DNA from: Telopea speciosissima
Taxonomy: Eukaryota > Streptophyta > Magnoliopsida > Proteales > Proteaceae
Assembly: GCF_018873765.1 (NCBI RefSeq)
Contig: NC_057916.1
Coordinates: 13,846,001 to 13,910,000, forward strand
Reading direction: 5' to 3'
Length of the DNA stretch: 64,000 nt
The position numbers and the translations under genes are program-made. The notes under the pieces were generated by a model, which was not told where the DNA came from, ran no database searches, and saw only the letters and a list, made by a program, of their open reading frames with translations. Positions within the stretch are counted from its first letter, which is position 1. The number at the start of each line of letters is the position of its first letter. Positions 47,500-58,815 of the stretch are shown here, one piece after another.

Positions 47500-47571
47500 G
47501 TGGCTGTAGTTTAGTGGTGAGAATTCCACGTTGTGGCCGTGGAGACCTGGGCTCGAATCCCAGCAGCCACA
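47500..47571 (+). tRNA. tRNA-His (anticodon GUG)
   Basis: A 72-nt cloverleaf: acceptor stem GTGGCTG with CAGCCAC and discriminator A; D arm TAGTTTAGTGGTGAGA; anticodon stem TCCACG/CGTGGA with loop TTGTGGC (GTG at 47533-47535); T arm CTGGGCTCGAATCCCAG. No intron. A run of five T follows within about 10 bases (47579-47583), a Pol III terminator. The sequence is almost the standard plant tRNA-His; the extra 5' G of mature tRNA-His is added after transcription. Confidence 0.96.
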
Positions 47572-48054
47572 CATCCCTCTTTTTGTCATGTTTTTATTTT
47601 GTACGATGAACGTATAAAACTCAAGTTCACCACAAAAAAACGTATAAAACTCAAGATTCGTGCTAACTTTCCAGATGAAGCATCGAATCTGACTAATAGA
47701 TGATCCGAGATCCAATCTTGGTAACATGGCCAATTGATAACAGGTGCATATGTAGAATTTCTGTTCCTTGGAGTGCACAGGTAGAATTTTTTGTCCTTAG
47801 AAAAGGTTTTAAGTCCCTAAATGAAATTAGGGAGAGAATATGGGTCCTACATATTTATTTAGGAGAGAGTATGTCAGTGTGGGTCTCATGAGTCAATTTT
47901 ATTGTTTTGATAAAAAGTGTCACGAGGCATTATGTTAGAAAGCGTTTGGATTCCTTTGCACTTTGACAAAAAGAACACTTCTTTGTCGTGTGGCTCCTAC
48001 ATTTAAACATTGGAGTGCACAAAATTACCGCTAGCCCCTCCTTAAATTAAAAAT

Positions 48055-49529
48055 GGGTAAAGTACACGTACCCCCCTATAATGCACCCAATATTTCTCGT
48101 ATCCCCTTAAGCTTCAGATAAGTCCACGTACCACCCCTCAATATTCCACGTACCATCCCTGCTTTACCCCCTAATGCCATTTAAGTCCATACCAAGTATT
48201 AAATGCTATAAAATGATTAAACTATCATTTCTTCTATCTTTTCTAAAATTTAAAAAAACCTAATTGCTTTGAACTATTTGCTAAATTTTGAAAAGATTAA
48301 AATGCCCTCATCTTCCCCAAATCATCATCTTCTTTTACATACCCACCACCACCACCACTATTCTTAGAGAGCTAATGTGTTTTACTTGGGATTTGATCAG
48401 TTTTTCTGAAGAACTGCCGTGTCAGTGGCCACTTCCATGAGATAAGGTTTGAGTGGAATCCAGTGTAAACTGAGTTTGCAAATCCAGTTTATTGGAATTG
48501 ACGGAAGTTGTTGAAGCTGAAGCAGTCTGATGCATTTTGCTACCTGAGAAGCTGGGAAGATGGGGTTTGATTTCGTCTCCAACCGGTAGCGAGCGATGTA
48601 AATCTAATCCTCTAGGAACCGGATGAGGTTACTCACATCTCTGAGATCTGGGTTTGTTTCGTTTGGGGGGCTTCAGTAATGGGGTGCTTATATTCGACGG
48701 CTTGCATCGGGGCAGTACCCCATACTCCGAGGGATCCTCGGATTAAAGAAGGTGAAAATGTGAGAGGAGCTGCGGGTTCCTTTCACTCTCCCGTTTCTTC
48801 AGATGTTCAAGGAGAAGAAAGCGGGGATCAATTGAATCAGCCGAGTATCAGTAGGGATTCTGAAATGGGAATAGCTCGGCTGTCGAGGGTTTCTTCGTAG
48901 TTTCTACCTCCTGATGGGTCCCGTACAGTTAAGATTCCTTCGGGAAACTACGAATTGAGGTATTCTTTTCTGTCCCAGAGAGGGTACTAACCTGAAGCTG
49001 CTGACAAAGCAAACCAGTACAGTTTCTGCATTTACACCCCATTTGGGTCTAACCCTGACGACCACTTGTTCAGGGTGTTAGATGGGCACCAGGAGAGCTT
49101 GGTTTCGATTTTTGATTTCTAATTCGAATAATGTTTTTGCGGATCGGAGTTTACCGCTTTATTTATAGTTACAGGGGACTAAATGAACTCGATTCGCGAG
49201 AATATAAGAATAGTTGCGGTGGTGGTGGTGATGGTGGTGGTTATGTAAAAGAAGATAATGATTTGGAGAAGATGAGGGTATTTTAATCTTTTCAAATTTT
49301 AACAAATAGGTCAGGGCAATTAGGTTTTTTCAAATTTTAGAAAAGATAAAAGAAAAGGTAGTTTGGTCATTTTATAGCATTTAATACCTAGTGTGGACTT
49401 AAATGGCATTAGGGGGGTAAAGCAGGGGTGGTACGTGGAGTATTGAGGGGTGGTACATGGACTTATCTGAAGCTTAGGGGGGTACGAGGAATATTGGATG
49501 CATTATAGGGGGGTACGTGTACTTTGCCC
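48055..49529. mobile_element. Pack-MULE carrying a captured host exon
   Basis: Terminal inverted repeats of about 300 bp (48055-48366 and 49218-49529), starting GGGTAAAGTACACGTACCCC and, in reverse complement on the right, GGGCAAAGTACACGTACCCC. They are flanked by an exact 9-bp duplication, ATTAAAAAT (48046-48054 and 49530-49538). Long TIRs plus a 9-bp duplication define a Mutator-like element. There is no transposase. Between the TIRs lies part of a host gene (48679-49130), the definition of a Pack-MULE. The insertion is inside a dispersed repeat whose uninterrupted relative is at about 59340-59520. Confidence 0.9.
48679..49130 (+). pseudogene. Captured first exon of a PP2C/cNMP-binding/kinase gene
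   Basis: Starts with ATG and reads MGCLYSTACIGAVPHTPRD ... SEMGIARLSRVSS. After an in-frame stop it continues FLPPDGSRTVKIPSGNYELR, YSFLSQRGY, then (after another stop) ANQYSFCIYTPFGSNPDDHL and FRVLDGH. This matches in order the N-terminus of the plant protein phosphatase 2C and cyclic-nucleotide-binding/kinase domain protein (Arabidopsis At2g20050 type), including the myristoylation-like MGC start and the PP2C motif D-G-H. At least two stops interrupt it: TAG at 48898, where the family has Gln, and TAA at 48988, where it has Tyr. It ends shortly after the PP2C DGH motif, so it cannot make a phosphatase. The copy probably includes some of the donor gene's 5' leader. Confidence 0.85.
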
Positions 49530-49544
49530 ATTAAAAATCCTATC

Positions 49545-49605
49545 CATGTTGATGCCATTCAAATCCTATCCATGTTGATGCCTTTGCACTACTAGTATAA
49601 GGGCT
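49545..49605. repeat. Short direct duplication beside Pack-MULE
   Basis: AATCCTATCCATGTTGATGCC occurs twice in a row (starting near 49536 and 49560), with ATTCA between. It is a local tandem duplication in the host repeat beside the Pack-MULE's right end. Confidence 0.7.
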
Positions 49606-49809
49606 ACACGACCAAGCACTGATCTCTTGCATATAGATTAAAATCTTTCTGGTTTTTTTTTTTTTTATAGTAAAATCTTTCTACTAAACAAACCAGGTTT
49701 GAGAAGGTTCCTACAACTATATTTGTCTATGAGATGTTAAATGATTTAAGGTAAATATTTAAGAAGAAAAAAACCAAATGGGGAAAAAATTAATAGATAT
49801 TTCTCACTA

Positions 49810-49960
49810 GGGATAAAGAACGCTAACCGGTCATGCGCAAGGCATGGACACTGCGCCCTAGGCATGAAATGACCGCCCAATTTCTGCCTGTCCATGGGGG
49901 TTGGGCGGTCATTCCACTCCCAGTTCTGTCTAGGCGTAGTGTCCACGCGATGGAATGTCC
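49810..49960. mobile_element. Foldback element
   Basis: Imperfect inverted repeat: GGACACTGCGCCCTAGGC with TGACCGCCCAATT on the left, answered by GGTTGGGCGGTCATT and TCTAGGCGTAGTGTCC on the right, around a short loop near 49895. No coding capacity. It resembles, but is not the same as, the GAGCGGTCATTTTA foldback at 51285-51528. Confidence 0.55.
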
Positions 49961-50400
49961 AAAAGCCCTCTTTTGAGCTTTCCATGCAACGAAACCCCCA
50001 CCTTGCCTTGGGCATTCCATGCAGAGACCAACGCTTCGGTCACAACCTGCTTGCGATGAGGCTTACCCGGAAAGACACATCCCACCAGATAGTTATTCCA
50101 AGCTATTGTGGATATAATTTCAAATTCATCCCTTACCACAAACTCGTCTTCGTCATCTGCGTCTGCCTCTATCTCTTCTTGAACATTCCATGCTGAATTA
50201 TTCCTGGCTACTGTAGCTTTGTCTTCAAATTCACCCGCTACAATGAAGTCGTCTTCGTCTACATCTTCATCTTCACCTTCGACTGGAAAATGATTTGGGC
50301 ATTTTGAATCCATTGATGTTATCCATATGTACAAGGGGAGCATGCAAACATTGTTCAAAGGTACTAAAGACAGCAGTTGTATCTTGATAATGATACACAT
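49961..50400 (-). other. Unassigned acidic ORF, possible decayed gene
   Basis: A minus-strand frame (track 49930-50400, 156 codons) whose middle has two similar acidic units, DEDDFIVAGEFEDKATVARN and DEDEFVVRDEFEIISTIAWN, about 44 residues apart. This may be an old internal duplication of a coding exon. Its C-terminal part runs into the foldback at 49810-49960, so the frame there is accidental. I do not recognise a protein family and cannot say whether it is expressed. Confidence 0.25.
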
Positions 50401-50679
50401 GCACGTCCATAGAGGACTCCACTCCTATTGTATCGTATGAATGGATTATTTGCTCAAGTATGCTCAACTATACTTGTTGTGTCCAACCCAAAATATATAT
50501 TTTACAAAAACAATTATTTTTCAAGAAAAATATTTTTAGTTTAAAACAAAGGAAACCTTCCTAGGGAAATTTCCTAATAAATTGATATTTTTCAAAGGGT
50601 TTTCTTCCCTTATCACTATACCTAGTGAAATATAACATTTCACTATTTGCCACATGACAGTACATAGAGTAGTCCATGT

Positions 50680-50950
50680 GATAGAGAACAAGGCAAACAT
50701 CTAATTGGTATGATCTCAACTTTAAATGAGTAGAGAAGTAGCTAAAATTATAAACGATTTCATTTTCGTAATTTTACTAAAACTTTGAATCAAAATTTGA
50801 GCAATTTTTCTTACTTTGGATTAAAATTTGGTATGAAGATGTATGTGAGATCTTCTATCACATGGACTAACCCATGTACTCCAAGCCAATTGACAAATAG
50901 TACTGAAACATTATATTTTACTAGGCATTATTAATGGCTAGAAAGATCCT
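50680..50950 (+). repeat. Dispersed repeat, relative of 17000-17260
   Basis: Shares ordered blocks with 17000-17260: GTAGCTAAAATTA, TTTGAGAAAAC/TTTGAGCAAT-like and CTTACTTTGGA(C/T)TAA, then ATC(C/T)TCTATCACATGGACT and TTTTA(T/C)TAGGCATTAT. Both copies are on the same strand and strongly diverged. Class unknown. Confidence 0.55.
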
Positions 50951-51284
50951 TTGTCAAATCTAAATGTTTAACCATAACATCCGTTTTTTGTTTCTTTGTC
51001 GAACCTGAAATATCTTATCATCTAATTTAGATTCTAAGTCATTTTAAGCACGTCAAATTGAATAACGTATTTTCTTTTTCTATCAATCTCATTTTAACTT
51101 ACTATGATCTCGGCGGATATGACAAAAAAGATTCTTCCTTCTAAGATTGCAACCTCTTTGCTATTCTTGGATGAATGAGATGGGGAGCTCCCCACATAAA
51201 TTAACCCCAAAATGGATTCAGCCACTGAGTCAGTCTCACAAATATTTTAGAAAGGAAAAATCTAAGAAGTGAACAAGACAAAAA

Positions 51285-51528
51285 GGATTTGGATCCTCTG
51301 CGGCCAGGGGTTGAGCGGTCATTTTACGGGCTACCATGTGGATTTGATACAAATCCAATGATAGGTAGATGAGCTCAGTTCAAAATTTAAAATTACTATT
51401 CAAAATTCAAAAATGTCTGACCATCGTCTATCAACCATTGGATTTGCATCAAATCCACGGGGAGGTATGTGAGTTGAGTGCAATACAATGGCCGCCGCTC
51501 AACCTCAGATCGCAGATGATCCAAATCC
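51285..51528. mobile_element. Foldback MITE
   Basis: The outer ends GGATTTGGATCCTCTGCGG and (reverse complement of the right) GGATTTGGATCATCTGCGA are inverted repeats, continuing with GAGCGG(C/T). The middle holds another inverted pair, ATGTGGATTTGATACAAATC and GGATTTGCATCAAATCCACG. About 244 bp; no coding capacity. The end motif is close to the TCCTCTAC foldbacks. Confidence 0.65.
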
Positions 51529-51939
51529 AGACAACAAAGGGGATGTACGTAGGGTGCTCTCAAGTTTTTGGAAACCACATCACTCCTTAGTAAAAAGATA
51601 AAAAATAATCAAAGAGCTCAAACCTCATACGTAATTAGAACTAAGAAGATGTAGTCAAGTCACTATCGTATGTGTGCATTTAAGCAAATCAACACAGGTC
51701 AAGAGTAGTGGATAAAACAATAAGGAGTAAATAGGGACATTTCTTGCCTATGAAATTAGTTAAGGATCAAGATAAGGTTTATGGTCATAGTTATCTTCAA
51801 ATTTTGAATTGGCTGTAGTGGCGGTGGTTGCATCATGGCTCCCAATTAATTTCAGAGAAAAACCAAATTACATTCGTTCAATGATAATGACCTGATGGCA
51901 TCGATCTAATGTCCTTCCAACAGGTTATATGTTAAGAAG

Positions 51940-52110
51940 GGGGAAGTGTTCCCCACTATATGAGTGTGAGGGGTGCAGATAACGGAGTCATACATATAGA
52001 GGCTCACATGGTCGATCAGAATAGAAGAAAGTGTTCCCCACTAAATGAGTGTGAAGGGTTTAGGTAACGGAGTCATACATATGGGGGCTCACATGGTCAG
52101 AATGGAAGAG
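51940..52110. repeat. 84-bp direct duplication
   Basis: Two head-to-tail copies, each reading GTGTTCCCCACTA(T/A)ATGAG through ACGGAGTCATACATAT to GGCTCACATGGTC. The first starts near 51946 and the second near 52030. Differences are few. No coding signal. Confidence 0.8.
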
Positions 52111-52599
52111 AAAAAATAATAAAAAAACTCCATCAGAGGAAAATAGTACCTTAGTGGCATCATGGTAAAGTTCACCCCTCCCAAAAAAATGTGTGTGGGT
52201 GGGTTGTTCTTGTATCGAATTTCCCCTTCTTCATACAATAAGGGATGGTCTTCTTTGAGTCTGATTTGCTGTATATATGTTCAGTCCTAGACGCATGTCT
52301 TTTTTGCTTCTAGGAATTTCTCTCAAGGCACACAAAATGACAGTGAATGGGACACATTTCCAACACTAAATGTACACACATTGGATCTGCGTTTATCTTT
52401 ACAAAATTGGTAGTGCAAACGAATAATGATAACAGCTCTATTATTTATTTTAGGAGTCAGTTCCCTTTCACCTAGGTGAAAGGAGAATTCCTTGTCAATG
52501 AGTTTGGGAGTCTCCGGATGGATATTGGAAATAGTGAGGAGGGCATTATTAACTTTATACAATAGTCAATAGGGGTATAGTAATAATGACCTTAGATTG

Positions 52600-53330
52600 G
52601 TATGTGAACCCTACTTTATTGGTAGAGAAAAACTGTCTCCATTAGTATACGTCTTATATGATCCACATCAAATGATAATAATAAAAAAAATTTTGTTGCA
52701 AGCGACGAATAAAGTAAATAGGACCAATATAAGTAGAGACAGTAGCATCGTATTATCCGATTCATGGGGATAGGGAAAAGTCTCTTTACTCCCAAAATGA
52801 CCATGGCTTAAAAGGGTGTGTTGGGTGCGTTGAGGATGTGGGCCTAACCTAACTCATGACCCAAGTTTTCCACTTATTGCAATCCCTTCTGATTGATATG
52901 TAAACCCTTCTTTATTGGTGGAGGAAAAGTTTCTCCATCAGTATATATCTTATATGATCCACATCAAATGATAATAATGAAATATATATAAAAAAGAAAA
53001 ATTCGTTACAAACCATGACTTAGAAGGGTGGGCAGGGCGCGTTGAGGACGTGGGCCCAGCCCAACTCATAACCCAATTTTTCCACACATTGCAATAGCTT
53101 CTGATTAGTATGTGAACCCTACTTCATTCGTGGAGGAAAACTTTCTCCATCCGCATATGTCTTATATGATCCAAATCAAATGTTAATAATGGAAAATATC
53201 AAAAATAAATAAATAAATAAAAATTGTTGCAAGCCATGGCTTAGAAGGGTGGGCTGGGCGCGTTGAGGATGGGGGCCCAGCCCAACTCATAACCCAAGTT
53301 TTCCACATATTGCAATCCCTTCTGAAGTGT
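52600..53330. repeat. ~212-bp tandem repeat, about three copies
   Basis: Repeated order: GTGAACCCTACTTTATTGGT, CTTATATGATCCACATCAAA, TTGCAAGC, GGGTGGGC-GGGCGCGTTGAGGA, GGGCCCAGCCCAACTCATAA, TTTTCCACATATTGCAAT. Unit starts are near 52602, 52898 and 53110. The first unit is longer (about 296 bp), with ~85 extra bases between its TTGCAAGC and ACCATGGCTT parts. Low-complexity ATAA runs differ among copies. No gene. Confidence 0.8.
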
Positions 53331-54463
53331 AAAGTGCAGACCATAGTTCTAAGTGGTCAAGTTCAGAAAAGTTTTCAACCAAAAAAAAAAAAAAAAAAAG
53401 TTCAGAAAAGTTTCCCAATCCGTGAATGGAATCATGAAAGCAATTGATCATTTGCATCCACAAGTTTGGAGAGGTGTGGACCTTATTGGGGACAGACTTC
53501 TCTTTCTCTTTTTTTATGGAGAAATGGGACCAATCTCTAGCTATAGGTTTTGTCCGACACAAAACACATGCTGATCAGTAGTTACGTGATAGCATGACCT
53601 TACACCTACCACCATTTTACCATTCAAAGCTATTTCCTTTCTCTAACTTCTAATATGTCTCGTCCCAACTTTACCTTTTTCTTTGTAGCTATCTATCGCC
53701 AAGTCATGATCGAGAGGTAGGCCCTTTCCCTAATTTTGGGCACTTTTCTTTTCGTTGGAATCTACATGTTAGATTTTGTACAATTTATTCTTCGTTCTGT
53801 ATGGGTATGGGAAAATCTTTGTTTGTTTTTTTTTTTCGAATTTGTTAATTGTTTTCACGAGATTGTTTATCCCACTTGCAAGTGGCATGTACAAGATTGC
53901 AACCCACATTCATAGAATTTCTTGGGTTAGATTCCTTTCTAATTCAAACATTTCTAGGGTTAGAGGATTCATAGAAGAGAAAAAAATAGAAACCATTGCA
54001 AGTTGGATGTAAAAAAGCACTGATTGAAAACCAACCAACCGGACCAAATCGAAGTTGACTGGTCGAACTCTTTATTGGTTCATATTGGTTTTAGATTTTG
54101 AAACACTTAGAACACCGGAATTGACTGTAGGGACTAGGGACCGAAACCGGAAAAACCCACTAAAAAAAACAAGAAAAACTGATAAAAACCAATAGAAGTC
54201 TTTCATTATTACATTTTTAAGAGATCGTTAAAAAATGGATAATTAACCAAAACCGACTAGACCAAGCAGTCAATTTATTTTGATATGGATTTTGTAGATT
54301 GAATTTTTTATCGATCTGATTTTGATTTGACACGATATGTATAAAACCCAAGAAAAAATAACCAAAAAACAGACTGGTCCGACCGTTTGAACTCGTATTT
54401 GCAAGGCTCAGTTTTCCCATGTTTTCATTGAAAAAAAAGTTTAATTATTACTATGTAATAGAA
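53331..54463. other. Intergenic, no gene seen
   Basis: Contains an A run (53381-53398). From about 54010 to 54420 there is a tract rich in AACCGGACC / GGTTTTAGATTTTG motifs, possibly an old hAT-like element, but its ends could not be fixed. Confidence 0.4.
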
Positions 54464-54578
54464 TCGACATCCTCTACTTCTGTCTGCCCCTCCTTTCGTG
54501 TGCGTCGCACTCAGATAAGTATAAGGTGATCCACACACCATTGTGTGTAGAACGCAAACGGAAGTAGAGGATCCGGAT
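54464..54578. mobile_element. Foldback MITE, TCCTCTAC family
   Basis: Left end GACATCCTCTACTTCTGTCT, right end in reverse complement GGATCCTCTACTTCCGTTTG. A short central inverted pair surrounds CACACACCATTGTGTGTAG. 115 bp. The same end motif occurs at 25832-26008 and 58816-59001. Confidence 0.7.
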
Positions 54579-55165
54579 TTTACTTAATAGGCTGAAAAAG
54601 GCAGATATCTTTTACATTAGGACAGCCAAATTGGCAATCTAAAATGGATTGATAATGCCATGTGGAGGTACGGTATTGGGGTATTAGAGTGGATAATGAT
54701 TACTGTAGACCTCACCATGTTATCCTTTCCAAAGACAGCGCAGCTGACTGCTGATGTGTCATGTTAGACCGCATGTTGACGTGGTGCCACGCCAGCCAAG
54801 ATTTTGTAGTTCTTAGTGCTGGAATTCTCCCAACCACAGCTTTTGAGTGGTGGAGAGTCAAGAGACATCCAATGAGAACTGAGAAAGGAGGAATTGTCCC
54901 AAACTTATTAAACGTCCCATCCTTGATGTTAACTTTGAATTAATTCAATTTTTTTTTTCCTGAAAACCCGTGAAGTAGAAATATATTAATGGCTTGAGCT
55001 TTGAGCCATGTGAGTGAAGATCTAGGACCCAAAGATCGCATTTCTTCTCTTCAAAAATCCAATGGAGCATAAGATTTTGAGCCGAGTCCAGCCCCAGCCG
55101 ATGAGGGTTCTAAATTAACCTGCAACTACATGAGACATTTCAGCTTTTGTTTGAAAGCAATCTTT

Positions 55166-55174
55166 CTATAAAAA
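55166..55174 (+). promoter_or_regulatory. Likely TATA box of RPT2
   Basis: CTATAAAAA lies 136-144 bp before the RPT2 start codon. It is the only good TATA match close upstream on the plus strand; the leader then runs through a GAAGTCGAAGTCGAAGTCG repeat and a CTG-rich stretch. About 500 bp upstream (near 54779) GACGTGG and TGCCACG form an ACGT-type palindrome that could bind bZIP factors; this is only a suggestion. Confidence 0.5.
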
Positions 55175-55309
55175 CTGAAGAAGTCGAAGTCGAAGTCGAA
55201 GTTGTAGTAGATCTTTCATTCTCCAATTTTATTGATCTTTCATTCTCCAATTTTATCGGAACCATCTTTCAGTTCTGCTGCTGCTGCTTCTGCGAGCAAA
55301 CCCATCTTC

Positions 55310-58300
55310 ATGACTTCAACACTGAAGAACAACAGCAGGCTTTCCATTGCCATGGAGAGGACTGGCAAGTGGTAAGTATTACTTAGAATAAGGATTTCTC
55401 AGTTTCCTGCTTAATTTTTTATGTTTGGGTTTTAATTTTTGTTTTTAAAATCGGTTTCAGGGTTTTCTCTCAAGAAATCCCATCAGACATAATGGTCGAG
55501 GTCGGTGAGGCAAATTTTTCTCTTCACAAGGTAAGAATTAATCCTCTTCCCCTCCTCTGTTTCTACTTCCTAAAGTCTCTACTTCTCCGTGTTTGCTTTT
55601 TTTTATAATTTTGTGATGAGTTGAGTTCATGGTAATATGGCAGTTCATGTTGGTTGCTAAGAGCGGTTTAATTAGAAAGAAAATAATGGAGTCGAATGAA
55701 GCAGACCTGACGAAGATCGATCTCTCAGGCATTCCAGGAGGGCCAGAGATCTTCGAGACGGCAGCCAAGTTCTGTTACGGCGTCAACTTCGAAATCAACG
55801 TTAAAAATGTTGCCGCCCTCCGTTGTGCCGCCGAGTATCTCGAAATGACTGAAAAATACTGCGAAGGTAATCTCGCCGGACGAACAGACGATTTCCTCTC
55901 TCACGCAGCATTAAACACCTTCTCAGGCGCCGTTGCCGTCTTGAAATCATGCGAGCTTCTCCTTCCCTTCGCAGAAGAACTCAAAATCGTTCAAAGATGC
56001 GTTGATGCTGCAAGCTCCAAGGTTAGTATTAGTTAGTTATAATAACTTTTCAATCTCTCTCCTACGGAAAGACTCTGTTTTTGGTTTCGTTGTAACTGAG
56101 CGATGAAAAATTGTGACTTGCAGGCCTGTAACGAGGCAAACTTCCCGAGTCGTTCTCCGACGAATTGGTGGGCGGAAGAGCTAACGATTCTCGAGATTAA
56201 CTCTTTCCACAGAATACTTTCTGCTATGAAGTCTCGTGGCGCGAAAATCCTAAACCTCGCGACCGCCTTGATGACATACACCGAAAGATCCCTTCCTGAT
56301 CTCGTCCGGAACCATACCGGCAACGTCACATCGTCTGATCCCGACGACAAAGAACTCAGAAATCGGCAACGTGACCTTCTGGAATCCATCGTCGCCCTCT
56401 TTCCTCAAGAGACAGCGGCGTTTCCGGTGAACTTCCTCTGCTGCCTACTGCGATCGGCGATCTTCTTGAGCACTTCGATCAGTTGCAAGAACGAATTGGA
56501 GAAACGGATCTCAGCGATTATGGAGCACGTCAGTGTGGACGATCTCTTGGTTTTGACGTTTAGTTACGACGGAGAGAGATTGTTTGATCTGCAGAGCGTT
56601 CGCAGGATCATATCGGGTTTCGTTGAGAAGGAGAAGAGCGTGGCGGTGTTCAACGCAGGTGATCTCAGTGAGATCTGTTCTCCGGCCATGCAAAGGGTTG
56701 CTAAGACGGTGGATGCGTATCTTGGTGAGATTGCAACTTATGGAGAACTCAGTATTTCTAAGTTTAATGGTATTTCGAATTTGGTGCCCAAGGCCGCGAG
56801 GAAGGTTGACGATGATCTCTATCGCGCTGTGGATATCTACCTGAAGGTAAAGTAACGTAACAAATCTGATAATCTGTGAATCAAGCAAAGTTTTAAAATT
56901 CGGGTTTCAACTAGGTTTCAATAAGTTAGTTAGACATATCTCTTGGTCAAAATGTGAAACTTTTTCCAAAGGAACTTGAACCTTGATTTTGAGGCCCAAT
57001 AGTTGTTTCTTTTTACAATGAATCTTATTGTGCTGTTCATTTTTTACATTTTAAATCCAATCCATGCATTAGTTTCACATAGAGAACACTAAAAATAATA
57101 CTTGTGGTTTTGACTCAAGTTTGATTCTATATATTGTTCTTGGACATGATATCAAATAAGGTTTGACCAGAACATAACACCTTCAATATAAATCAGATTT
57201 AAATAATTTTGAATTTGTTAGAAAGTTTTGTTTTTATAGTTTTCCAACAAGTCTAAGATTGCTTAAATCTGATTTATGTTGAAGTAGTAATGTATTGGTC
57301 AAACTTAATTTGGTATGTGCGAATGCTGTCAAAATCGCTCAGAATGAAAAAATATTTTTTGAACATCAAAACAAATGAATATTTTACCGCACTTTTGGGT
57401 TTTAGCACTGTTTTACCATATTAAGATTTATGAAATATTTAAATTTGAGAAAAACCCCAGCATTAGAAAATTTTCTTTTGTTCTTGAACCAGAGGTTGAT
57501 TTTTTAATCATTTTTATTGAATTCAAATAGGGGATATTTACTTATTTATGAATAATATCTTAAATAAATGAAATACACATACAAAAATAAAATATAAATA
57601 CAAAAACATTTATTTATGAATAATATCTTAAGTAATCTATTATGTGAGAATGTTCCATCTGAATGGCTGTGACGTTCACATATGCTTGAACATTCACCCC
57701 CTCTACTAAAAGACCTATTGAACTAGAAAAACCTTTTCCTATGTATTTATAAGACCGCTTGATCACAATAGAGCAACTTTTACCGTTGCACCAAGGTCTG
57801 CCATCGTCCTTATTTATATATAAGGACATTAATTATCATGTTTAAGCATCATCTTGATATTGGCATTGTCTGTTTTTCAGACACACCCAACATTAGACGA
57901 GATCGAGAGGGAGAAGGTCTGCAGTGTGATGGACGCTCTGAAGCTCTCCTACGAAGCTCGTGTTCATGCCTCACAGAACAAGCGCTTACCTGTCCAGACC
58001 GTACTTCACGCCCTCTACTATGATCAATTAAAACTGAGAAGTGGCGTCGACAACCGTAACAAGGAAGATGCCTTAACAACTAGGAACCAGTTACAGGCCG
58101 ATGTGTCGCTGCTCAAGGAGAATGAAGCACTAAAGTCAGAGCTGATGAAGATGAAGTTGTTCCTTTCGGACTTGCAAAAGAATGAAGGGAGTTCATCCGC
58201 CAAGGGAGGAGGAGGAGGAGTACCCAAGAGACCTTCCTTCTTCTCGTCCGTGTCGAAGAAACTTGGGAAGTTGAATCCGTTCCGGCATGGTTCGAAGGAC

Positions 58301-58366
58301 ACATTACACGTCGATGACGGGGTTGATGTAACAAAGCCTCGGAGGAGAAGGTTTTCCATCTCATAA
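55310..58366 (+). CDS. RPT2: RPT2 (root phototropism 2), NPH3/RPT2-like BTB protein
   Basis: Five exons: 55310-55371, 55461-55530, 55644-56021, 56124-56846, 57881-58366 (TAA). GT-AG borders, consistent phase, 1719 bp, 572 aa (Arabidopsis about 593). The N-terminus MTSTLKNNSRLSIAMERTGK leads into a BTB/POZ domain (about aa 25-120: IPSDIMVEVGEANFSLHKF, IPGGPEIFETAAKFCYGVNF). The NPH3 domain follows (about 185-445: NWWAEELTILEINSFHRIL, FPVNFLCCLLRSAIF, LYRAVDIYLKTHP). Then come a coiled coil (about 475-505) and a basic Ser-rich tail (FFSSVSKKLGKLNPFRHGSK) ending KPRRRRFSIS, the family's C-terminus and a likely 14-3-3-type phospho-site. In the family, RPT2 binds phototropin 1 and NPH3 at the plasma membrane and tunes phototropism and other blue-light responses; it is also a candidate CUL3 adaptor. 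A second in-frame ATG (codon 15) is possible. Intron 4 is 1034 bp and holds a SINE fragment. No damage is visible. Confidence 0.95.
57752..57803 (-). mobile_element. SINE 5' fragment in RPT2 intron 4
   Basis: The minus strand reads GGCAGACCTTGGTGCAACGG then TAAAAGTTGCTCTATTGTGA, matching the tRNA-like 5' ~50 bases of the SINEs at 39372-39540 and 37322-37476. The body is absent. It lies about 80 bp before the RPT2 exon 5 acceptor. Confidence 0.65.
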
Positions 58367-58815
58367 TTAAACTTATTAGTGAGGGGGATTTACCATATCG
58401 ATCAACTTGAATATTGTTCTCTTTATTTACTATAGATTTTTATTAGACTTTATTGAAGATAAACTCATAGTGTCCAGGGGTATTAATGGTTGAGTGATTG
58501 AGATGAGTTGGTTTGAAATTTTGTACAGTTTGTTGTGTAGTTTATTTATTTGAAAATGGGATCAAGAAATAGGTGTGGAGAATTGAGATGAAGAAATAAT
58601 AGGTAGGTGGGTGTTAAAGCCCTTTCGGTTGAAAGCTTTCTCTTTCCAATGCTTGTGCTTGATGAGGGTCAAGACTCAAGACCCCGCCCCGTTTGGTTAG
58701 AATATAAAGTGAAGAGAAAAAGATTTTCTTTGGCCAAGTAGACTGAAATCAAATGGAAAAGGAAGGGCAAGTAAACTAGTTGGAAAAATCAGGTTTTGAT
58801 TTGGCGAATCCCTAG

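Noticed and set aside
56033-56389. Minus-strand ORF of 118 codons
   Set aside because: Antisense to RPT2 exon 4; the same applies to 57849-58359 minus frames over exon 5.
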